A stretch of 11,711 nt of DNA from an uncultured Treponema sp. (lineage in GTDB: Bacteria > Spirochaetota > Spirochaetia > Treponematales > Treponemataceae): assembly GCA_937901865.1 (NCBI GenBank), contig CALDID010000028.1, positions 1-11,711 of the forward strand, read 5' to 3'. Shown here piece after piece: positions 1 through 6,000 of the stretch (position 1 is its first letter; every line of letters begins with the position of its first letter). Below the pieces are notes generated by a model, which saw only the letters and a list, made by a program, of their open reading frames with translations, ran no database searches and was not told where the DNA came from. A program made the position numbers and the translations under genes.

Positions 1-2848
1 CTTTCACCCCAAGCCCGCGGTCTACGAGCAAGTTCGTGTAATCGACCAAGATAATTCCGTTGTTGACGACGATGCCGACGAGCATAATAAGACCGATTGC
101 GCTCATCATCGAAATCGTCTGACCGCTTATCTTGTAAATCGCCACAACACCGATGATTAGGAACGGAATCGTGCAGAGGTTGATGAGCGGGGCTTTGAAG
201 CTCTCGTATGTGCCTGCCATTACGCCGAAAACAAGCAGAATCGCCATAATTAAAATCTTTGAATACGCTTTGCTTTGGTCTTGCATATTCTTCCAAGACC
301 CCTCGTACGAAATCGACACGTTGTCTGGCACGATAAAGCTTGAGGCAATGCCGTCTTGAATCTCTTTCTCGACAACAGACGCGTTTGTGTTTGAAACAAT
401 GCCCGCCGTAACGTGAACAATGCGGTTTTGATTATCTCTATTTATCGAAACAGGACCTAATCCCTTCTTTACCGAGGCGAAGTTTGCAACGCTGACCTTG
501 CCATTCGTGCCTTTGACGTAAATCGACTCAAGGTCGGTAACTTTCTCTCTGTCTTCGGGCTTGAGCATAATGATAACGTCGTATTCCTTGCCGTTTTTGC
601 GATAGACCGTGCTGGTGATGCCGTCGATAGCGTAGTTAATCTCGTCTGCAACCGTTGTAACATCGACTCCGAAATTATACGCGCGCTGTCGGTCGATAAC
701 GATTTCAACTTGCGGCAATCCCTCTGTTGTGTCGATAGTCGCTTCTCCGATGTCGGAAATGCTTTCCATAACTTCTTTTATCTGCTTTGCGACACTCATT
801 GCCGCGTCCAAATCGGAGCTGCGAATCGCAATATCAATATCATCTCCAGCCATTTGCTGACTTCTGCCTGCGCCGAATGTGAACTCTCCGTCTGCAAAGT
901 CTGCAAAATGAGCGCGGAGCTTTTGCTGAATGACGGCGGAAGTATCGATTTGCTTGCTGCTCTCTGGCAAACGGATTTCGATTGAAGCGGTGTACGAGCT
1001 TGATGAGCCGCGCCCTGTTCCGATTGACGTGATAAGCGTTTTGTATCCCTTGACTTCGTCGCGGACAATCTGTTCCATCTGCTCAATGACGGCGGTTGTT
1101 TCAGAAAGCGTCGTACCGATAGGCATCGTGAGCTTGACAGAAACGCTGTCGTCGTTTGTGCGGCTCAACATCGTAATACGCATTGTCGGAATGAACGCAA
1201 TCGCGACAACAAGCGCGCCGACGCAGAACAAGGCAGTCAATCCTCGGTTATTCAAAGCCATTTTCAATATCTTTGAATAAAAGTCGGTAACGATATTCAA
1301 TATCTTGTCAAGAAATCCGTAGAACTTGATTAAGAAACGGCTCTTGAGCGGCTTTTCGTTTCTATTTGTGAGCGGCAAAAAGTGTCCCGCTAGAACAGGC
1401 ACAAGGAAAATCGCGACGAACAAAGACGACACCAACGCGATGACGACCGTGAAGATGATGCCTTTGAACATCTGACCGATGAAGCTCAAGTCTTTCATAT
1501 AGAACAAGAACGGAATGAAGACGCAGATGGTCGTAAGGTTGCCTGAAATGACGGACATAATCATTTCTTGGCTTCCGAGGATAGCCGCGACGTGCGGTTT
1601 TGCACCGCGTGTGCGGTACGAGTGGATATTTTCAATCATAACGATTGACGCATCGACAATCATACCGACACCAAGGATTAAACCTGTCAACGTCATCATA
1701 TTCAGCGTGATGCCGACTGCATTCATACAAAGAAGCGTGATGACCAGCGAAAGCGGAATTGAAATCGTGATGATAATCGTACTCTTCATACTCTTCAAGA
1801 ACAAGAACAAGATGATAATTGCCAAAATCAAGCCTTGATATGCCGACTCAATGAGCGTATTTATCGTATCGCGGATAGAATCCGTATCGTCGGAAACTAT
1901 TTCGAGTGTAATATCGCTCGGCAGCTGCTCTTTTATCTTCTCAAGTTTCTCATACACGGCGTTTGCAACGGTAACGCTGTTCGTTCCCGACTGCTTTGTG
2001 ATAGAAACATACACGCCCGATTCTCCGTTTATGAAGACTTCGCTCGATTTATCCTCGTATCCCAAGAACGCTTGCCCAATATCAGAGAGCTTTAAGTCGT
2101 AGCCGTTGATAGTTGTGATAACAGTGTTGTTGATTTCGTCGATACTTGCGTATTCTCCCGTCGTGCGAATGGTGTAATCCTTCTTTCCTTCGCTGATTTT
2201 GCCGCCGCCAAGCTCAAGATTCTGCTTGCTCAACGCCGACGACACCGCCGAGAACGTGAGATTATAAGCTGCAAGGCGATTTTGCGACAATTCGACGCGA
2301 ACAATCTTTGTTCTACCTCCCGAAACGCTCGCTTCTGCTACGCCGTCCACCTGCTCTAAAGAATCGACGATAGAATCTTCTGCAATCTGCTTCAAATCGT
2401 CCGTCGTTCTGTTTCCGCGCACAGCCAAACGGATAATCGGCATTGAGTTTGAATCCATTTTGAAGATGGAAGGAGTGCCCGCATTGTCTGGCAGGCTGTT
2501 TTTCACACGGTCGAGCTTGTCGCGAATGTCTGCCGTCGCAACATCGAGGTCGTATCCGTAATCGAACTCAAGCGTAATGCGTGAAGAGCCTTCAGAAGAG
2601 GTCGAAGTCATCTCCTGCAAGCCCGAAACGCTTACGAGTGCGCTTTCCAAAAGCTGCGTTACGCTTTTTTCGACGCTTTCTGGCCCTGCATTCTTGTATG
2701 TCGTCGAAATCATAATGACAGGCATATCAATATCAGGCATCAACGCTATTGCAACCTTTTGCAATGAAAATAATCCGAGCACACCCAGCAACGCAAAGAC
2801 GATTAACGTCAAAACGGGGTGCGATAATGTAGTTTTAGAGATACTCAT
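1..2848 (-). CDS. RND-family efflux permease (HAE1-like), C-terminal part cut by the window edge
   Basis: Inner-membrane proton-driven RND permease, the engine of a tripartite pump that exports drugs, detergents or other solutes with the adaptor and channel encoded upstream. I translated 949 uninterrupted codons from the ATG at 2848; AcrB-type proteins have about 1,030, so roughly 80-100 residues lie beyond base 1. The first transmembrane helix is at about residues 11-30. A large periplasmic part follows, then helices at about 338-353, 357-376 and 381-405. The last of these carries the RND signature GMIVDASIVMIENI, with Asp399 at the position of AcrB Asp407 and Ala at the second Asp position. 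The second half repeats the plan: a helix at 537-556, a periplasmic part, then helices near 863-880, 886-906 and 912-937 ending in VGIVVNNGIILVDYTN, typical of HAE1-like members. An AGGAG at 2856-2860 (complement), 7 nt before the ATG, overlaps the adaptor's stop, which implies coupled translation. The substrate is unknown. Confidence 0.93.
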   Translation of the reverse strand, partial: MSISKTTLSHPVLTLIVFALLGVLGLFSLQKVAIALMPDIDMPVIMISTTYKNAGPESVEKSVTQLLESALVSVSGLQEMTSTSSEGSSRITLEFDYGYDLDVATADIRDKLDRVKNSLPDNAGTPSIFKMDSNSMPIIRLAVRGNRTTDDLKQIAEDSIVDSLEQVDGVAEASVSGGRTKIVRVELSQNRLAAYNLTFSAVSSALSKQNLELGGGKISEGKKDYTIRTTGEYASIDEINNTVITTINGYDLKLSDIGQAFLGYEDKSSEVFINGESGVYVSITKQSGTNSVTVANAVYEKLEKIKEQLPSDITLEIVSDDTDSIRDTINTLIESAYQGLILAIIILFLFLKSMKSTIIITISIPLSLVITLLCMNAVGITLNMMTLTGLILGVGMIVDASIVMIENIHSYRTRGAKPHVAAILGSQEMIMSVISGNLTTICVFIPFLFYMKDLSFIGQMFKGIIFTVVIALVSSLFVAIFLVPVLAGHFLPLTNRNEKPLKSRFLIKFYGFLDKILNIVTDFYSKILKMALNNRGLTALFCVGALVVAIAFIPTMRITMLSRTNDDSVSVKLTMPIGTTLSETTAVIEQMEQIVRDEVKGYKTLITSIGTGRGSSSSYTASIEIRLPESSKQIDTSAVIQQKLRAHFADFADGEFTFGAGRSQQMAGDDIDIAIRSSDLDAAMSVAKQIKEVMESISDIGEATIDTTEGLPQVEIVIDRQRAYNFGVDVTTVADEINYAIDGITSTVYRKNGKEYDVIIMLKPEDREKVTDLESIYVKGTNGKVSVANFASVKKGLGPVSINRDNQNRIVHVTAGIVSNTNASVVEKEIQDGIASSFIVPDNVSISYEGSWKNMQDQSKAYSKILIMAILLVFGVMAGTYESFKAPLINLCTIPFLIIGVVAIYKISGQTISMMSAIGLIMLVGIVVNNGIILVDYTNLLVDRGLGVK

Positions 2849-2858
2849 TCACTCTCTC

Positions 2859-3992
2859 CTATCTTTGCCCTGTACTGCTTACGCCGCCCCAGCCGTTCGA
2901 CTTCTTCTTTTTGCCAGCTGCGTCGTCTTTTTTCTCAGCTTCTTCGCTTTTTTCGCTTGTCGCGACCTTCGCTCCTTCAGCCATAGGCGTTTTTTCGCCC
3001 TGTTCGCCGTCATTTTTCGCCGAAATCTCGCGATTATTCTCTGCCGCAGCCGCTTTTCCCATCGTGATGTCGAGAACCTTTGCTCCGTCAGACAACGATG
3101 TCTGTCCTTCGGTAACAATTCTCTCTCCCTCTTTAATTCCTTTCAAAACCTGCACCATTCCGTCAACGCTATTGCCGAGCGTAATCTCTCTTTGCTCAAC
3201 GGTGCTGTCATCTTTAATGACGTATGCGTATTGTTTCGAGTCTTTTGTTACAACTGAATCGCTTGGCATAATCACTGCGCCCGTAAAATCGCGAGTATAC
3301 AGCGTAACCTTTGCAAACATACCTGCATTTATGCGGCTGTCTTTCTTATCAAAGTTCAAAATAATCTCTTTTGTGCGGCTCGCAGCGTCAACAACAGGGC
3401 TCACGCGCGAAACGGTGGCTTTAAAGACAACGCCTGGATACGCTTCAAGCGAAATATCCGCGCTCAAGCCCGTTTTCAGCAGAGCAACGTATCGCTCTGG
3501 AATATTCGCCGTGATTTGCAGGCTTTCCACATCGCCGATAATCGTAATCGCGCTCGTTTTGCTCACGGTCGTTCCCTCTTTGAGCGGAGTTGACACGATA
3601 GAGCCAGAAATCGGCGCATACACAGGCGACAAGGCGTATTGCGTGCCTGGGTCAGACGGGTCTACGCGCGCAATGACCTGCCCTTTTCTAACAGGCGAGC
3701 CCAAATTGACATATACGTTCTTGATTTTGCCCGCCATATCGGGAAATACCTCAATCGAGCTCTGCGCTTCCACTTCTCCGTTCGTCGCGACGTAATCGTG
3801 AAGCGTCGAAAGCTCTGCCGTCATCGTTTTCACTGAAAAAACAGTCGTCGCTTGTCCGCCCCTGCCTTTCATTCCCATACCTTTGCCGCCTTTTTTGCTC
3901 TGAATGCGTGCGACAAAAATCATAATCACCACGAGTGCCAAAAAAGCACCTGCGATAACGCCTTTTAGCTTTGCGTTTTTCGTTCCTGCCAT
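2859..3992 (-). CDS. RND efflux periplasmic adaptor (membrane-fusion protein), hairpin-less type
   Basis: Periplasmic adaptor linking the RND permease to the outer-membrane channel; 377 residues. A basic N-terminus and one hydrophobic segment (about 11-30) anchor it in the inner membrane, with no lipobox cysteine. A Gly-rich linker (35-47) follows. The biotinyl-lipoyl-like domain spans about 80-155, with the half-motifs GKIKNVYVNLGSPVRKGQVI and SPVYAPISGSIVSTPLKEG. Only about 14 residues join the two halves, where AcrA-type adaptors insert a long coiled-coil hairpin. This shortened plan is known from Borrelia BesA. A beta-barrel domain (about 156-235) and membrane-proximal domain (about 236-310) follow. 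Residues 311-377 are a low-complexity Glu/Lys/Ala-rich tail, probably disordered. AGGAG at 4000-4004 (complement) sits 7 nt before the ATG, and the channel gene stops 17 nt upstream. The permease starts 10 nt after this stop, so the three genes form one operon. Confidence 0.92.
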   Translation of the reverse strand: MAGTKNAKLKGVIAGAFLALVVIMIFVARIQSKKGGKGMGMKGRGGQATTVFSVKTMTAELSTLHDYVATNGEVEAQSSIEVFPDMAGKIKNVYVNLGSPVRKGQVIARVDPSDPGTQYALSPVYAPISGSIVSTPLKEGTTVSKTSAITIIGDVESLQITANIPERYVALLKTGLSADISLEAYPGVVFKATVSRVSPVVDAASRTKEIILNFDKKDSRINAGMFAKVTLYTRDFTGAVIMPSDSVVTKDSKQYAYVIKDDSTVEQREITLGNSVDGMVQVLKGIKEGERIVTEGQTSLSDGAKVLDITMGKAAAAENNREISAKNDGEQGEKTPMAEGAKVATSEKSEEAEKKDDAAGKKKKSNGWGGVSSTGQR

Positions 3993-4009
3993 ATATTTAC
4001 TCCTATTCG

Positions 4010-5293
4010 TTATTTGATAAGCGTGCCAAACGGAACACCGATGACGTTTTCAAGCTCTAGTATGCTTGAAATCAGCGAATACACCTCGCTTTTCAAGTTG
4101 ACCTGTGCCGCCAAAACGTCGTCGAGCGCATTTTGAAGCGATAATAAATCCTTTGAACCTCTCTGATACGCCGTCAAGGTCATATCATAGGTTTCTTTTG
4201 CCAAATTGACGCTTGCTTGAAGCGATGTTATAGAAGATTTTGACTGCGCAATGCTTCTTAAATAGCTGTCTGTGCTGACTTTAAGCGAAGTCTTTGCGTC
4301 TTCAATCTGCAATTCGATATTCTCAACGCTGTCTTTTGCGCTCGCCACGTTTTGCGCGCTCGCACTCCACGGAAACAGCGAATCGAGCGGAATCGTAACG
4401 CTTGCCGAAAGAGTTCCAGAGTCCACCGCGTCCGCACTTCCCGTTTTGCTCCTCTGAATCCTGTATCCTGCGCTCAGCGTCGGCGCATACGCATTGAGCC
4501 GTGAGGCAAGCACCGCAGTTTTTGCCAGCTCCAGCTTGTTTTCCAGTGCCTTTATCTCCGCCGAGTTCATTTCCACATCTTCTATCGTGATTTCGCCGAT
4601 GTTCAATAGCTCGTCAAGGCTGCCTTCCAGCTCCAGCTCCACATCTTGCGCAATTCCGAGCGTCTGCTTAAACGAAGCGAGGTCGTTTTCGTACGTCGTC
4701 TGCGCACTTTGCACTTTCGGCTTTTGATTTTCGACCGCAACTTGCGCGGACAAGACATCGAGGCGCGGAATTCCGCCCTGATTATACTTCTGCAAGTTCT
4801 GCTGATATTGCTTTTGCGCGCTTTCTAAGTTTTGTTCTTGTAATTTGATGTTGTCTTTGTCGTAAAGGATTTTGTAAAACGCCTTTCTGACGTTGAGTTC
4901 TACTGTTTTCACGGCAGTTTCATACGAAAGTTTGCCGTTTTCATAATTCATTTTCGCGCTTTTGACCGTCGTGTACAGCGAAGGCGTAAAACTAATCTGC
5001 GCCGTGCCGTAAATCGAGAGCGTGCCGTCCCCGTTTTCGCTTGGTGCGACAGGCTTTGAGTACGACGCGCCTGCATCTACTGACGGACTGACCGAGTTCC
5101 ACGAATATTTATTCGTTCTCTCCAAGCCTTTGAGCGTAATGGATTCTTCTTTGAGCGAAATATTGTTTTCGAGCGCAAGGCTGACGGCAGAATCAACAGA
5201 TAAAGTCTGTTTTGTGTGAACTGTTTGAGCGAATGCAGCTGAAAAAAAGAAAAACGAACTAAAAGCGACCACTGATTTCAGAAAAAAGTTCAT
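4010..5293 (-). CDS. TolC-family outer-membrane efflux channel protein
   Basis: Outer-membrane channel of the tripartite pump and first gene of the operon. I place the start at the ATG at 5293, giving 427 residues. A TTG at 5326 would add 11 residues but has no Shine-Dalgarno sequence, whereas GGGGAG (5306-5311, complement) precedes the ATG, though at a longish 12 nt. From the ATG the protein begins with a signal peptide: a Lys, a Phe/Ser/Ala-rich hydrophobic core and an AFA-Q cleavage site at about residue 23. The mature part shows the TolC pattern of two similar halves, each opening with the family's repeat (SVDSAVSLALENN near the N-terminus). Long Ala/Gln/Glu/Lys-rich helices follow, with LDVLSAQVAVENQK in the first half and KDLLSLQNALDDVLAAQVNL in the second. 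Length is normal for the family. The order channel, adaptor, permease is common in Bacteroidetes and spirochaetes. Confidence 0.92.
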   Translation of the reverse strand: MNFFLKSVVAFSSFFFFSAAFAQTVHTKQTLSVDSAVSLALENNISLKEESITLKGLERTNKYSWNSVSPSVDAGASYSKPVAPSENGDGTLSIYGTAQISFTPSLYTTVKSAKMNYENGKLSYETAVKTVELNVRKAFYKILYDKDNIKLQEQNLESAQKQYQQNLQKYNQGGIPRLDVLSAQVAVENQKPKVQSAQTTYENDLASFKQTLGIAQDVELELEGSLDELLNIGEITIEDVEMNSAEIKALENKLELAKTAVLASRLNAYAPTLSAGYRIQRSKTGSADAVDSGTLSASVTIPLDSLFPWSASAQNVASAKDSVENIELQIEDAKTSLKVSTDSYLRSIAQSKSSITSLQASVNLAKETYDMTLTAYQRGSKDLLSLQNALDDVLAAQVNLKSEVYSLISSILELENVIGVPFGTLIK

Positions 5294-5346
5294 AAAGCTT
5301 TTAAACTCCCCAAATAATTTAATCAAACGAATTGTGTTTGAGCTAA

Positions 5347-5352
5347 ATTATA
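5347..5352 (-). promoter_or_regulatory. Candidate -10 element of the efflux operon
   Basis: On the minus strand a perfect TATAAT lies 53 nt upstream of the channel ATG, which would give a leader of roughly 45 nt. No good -35 hexamer lies 16-18 nt further upstream (the hexamer at 17 nt reads AGCACA), so the promoter may be weak or activator-dependent. The assignment rests on the -10 match and its position alone. Confidence 0.4.
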
Positions 5353-5591
5353 CTTGTAAAACCGCTTCATGTGCTTTAAGGATACTCAAGCTAACAAAGA
5401 TTTTACAAACAATATAGATTTTTATTTTTTTCAAGATTCCCTCGATTATTTTCACGTGTTTTCCGCCTGTTTCGTCCAAATATTTCCGCCGATAATAAAA
5501 AATGCGCAATCATAGGGGCTTTAGCGAGCTCCGAAAAGGTTAGTGGCGGTTGGTCTTCTGGCTCAAGTGGCGTTCCGTAGGGAATTGTCAT

Positions 5592-5623
5592 ATTATAGTT
5601 AGCTGGAGGGCGTGCGATGTCAA
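5592..5623 (-). promoter_or_regulatory. Possible antisense promoter opposite the mini-ORF start
   Basis: On the minus strand TTGACA (complement of 5618-5623) and TATAAT (complement of 5592-5597) are both perfect matches to sigma70 elements, but 20 nt apart instead of about 17. If active, an antisense RNA would start near 5585 and cover the 5' leader of the mini-ORF transcript, including 5548-5558. The spacing makes this weak. Confidence 0.22.
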
Positions 5624-5688
5624 GTAAAATCATAGCGATTTTAGTGATAATCGTAGTGCTTTTGGTGCTCGGTTATCCAGTTTGGTAG
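5617..5688 (+). CDS. 23-residue hydrophobic peptide (single membrane helix)
   Basis: ATG at 5617 to TAG at 5686, preceded 6 nt upstream by a strong ribosome-binding site GGAGGG (5605-5610). The peptide begins MSSK and continues with an almost unbroken run of Ile, Val and Leu (14 of 23 residues), ending GYPVW. It could span a membrane once. I do not recognise a family. Three readings fit. It could be a small membrane protein. It could be a toxic hydrophobic peptide like those of type I toxin-antitoxin loci (Ibs-like in size and composition). Or it could be a branched-chain-amino-acid leader peptide acting in cis on the terminator at 5789-5823 and so on rel. The sequence just before the ATG (GTGCG, 5612-5616) pairs with CGCAC right after the stop (5689-5693), which could mask the ribosome-binding site. 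Confidence 0.5.
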   Translation: MSSKIIAILVIIVVLLVLGYPVW

Positions 5689-5788
5689 CGCACCTCTTCT
5701 CGCATTTTAATTCGAGGAGCGAAAAAATAGCCGCCTAGTCCGAATCACTATGCGGCGAAGCCTATTCGTAGGCAAACCAAAATAGAAT

Positions 5789-5823
5789 GAAGACCAACCA
5801 ACCTTGGTTGCGCTTCTTTTTTT
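5789..5823 (+). terminator. Rho-independent terminator after the structured RNA
   Basis: The stem is GAAG...CTTC (5789-5792/5813-5816), a short internal mismatch, and CAACCAA...TTGGTTG (5795-5801/5804-5810), whose innermost base pairs probably open to form the loop. A run of seven T follows directly (5817-5823). It lies 178 nt upstream of the rel ATG. Its left arm can alternatively pair with 5548-5558, which would prevent the terminator from forming. Confidence 0.75.
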
Positions 5824-6000
5824 ATTATATCGCACAATCGAAAAAAAATCCATAGCCACTCTGATAAAAAATCGCTTTTGCTATTGACCTATGCGCCGCT
5901 TATATCGAAAATAAGGGAAACGAAAAGCCGTTTGAAAATCTTCAAGCGAAGAAAAACTGAACTTGATGTATCCACTGTGTTTTTTTGAGGAGAAAATAGA
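5824..6000 (+). promoter_or_regulatory. rel leader: weak candidate promoter and strong ribosome-binding site
   Basis: AT-rich leader without an ORF of its own. GAGGAG (5987-5992) lies 8 nt before the rel ATG and fixes that start. The best promoter match is TTGCTA (5879-5884), a 16-nt spacer, then TATATC (5901-5906), matching consensus at 4 of 6 positions in each hexamer. TTGACC (5884-5889) overlaps it but has no -10 at normal distance. Rel may therefore have its own weak promoter, read-through from the structured RNA upstream, or both. Confidence 0.3.

Larger units (their letters stand above)
5515..5823 (+). ncRNA. Structured plus-strand RNA carrying a 23-codon hydrophobic ORF
   Basis: Between the divergent efflux operon and rel the plus strand encodes a series of clear stem-loops. 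GGGGCT/AGCTCC (5515-5520/5527-5532) has one G-U pair. TTCC/GGAA (5573-5576/5581-5584) follows. CTTCTCG/CGAGGAG (5696-5702/5713-5719) also has one G-U pair. Next is a 10-position stem with one mismatch (5730-5739/5747-5756), then GCCTA-TTCG-TAGGC (5760-5773) with a UUCG tetraloop, then a terminator. The G-U pairs would be A-C mismatches on the other strand, which favours plus-strand transcription. GGTTGGTCTTC (5548-5558) is perfectly complementary to GAAGACCAACC (5789-5799), so the 5' part can fold back on the terminator arm. I did not recognise any known RNA class. The 5' end is uncertain: GATAAT at 5491-5496 is the best -10 match, without a convincing -35. Confidence 0.42.

Noticed and set aside
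2911..3795. 294-codon plus-strand ORF
   Set aside because: Shadow of the efflux adaptor gene, which has clear domains and a ribosome-binding site.
5294..5326. TTG start at 5326 for the TolC-like gene
   Set aside because: No ribosome-binding site upstream. The ATG at 5293 has GGGGAG and gives a proper signal peptide.
5403..5633. 76-codon minus-strand ORF opposite the mini-ORF
   Set aside because: No ribosome-binding site and low-complexity composition; it lies antisense to stem-loops and the hydrophobic ORF that explain the sequence better.
5735..5742. CTAGTCCG resembling the nexus of Cas9 tracrRNA
   Set aside because: An eight-base coincidence inside a different stem; no repeat, anti-repeat or cas9 in the window.
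5515..5823. tmRNA, 6S RNA, RNase P RNA or SRP RNA
   Set aside because: The conserved signatures (tmRNA tRNA-like ends and tag, RNase P GAGGAAAGTCC-type core, SRP GGAA loop) are not present; end pairing alone is not enough.
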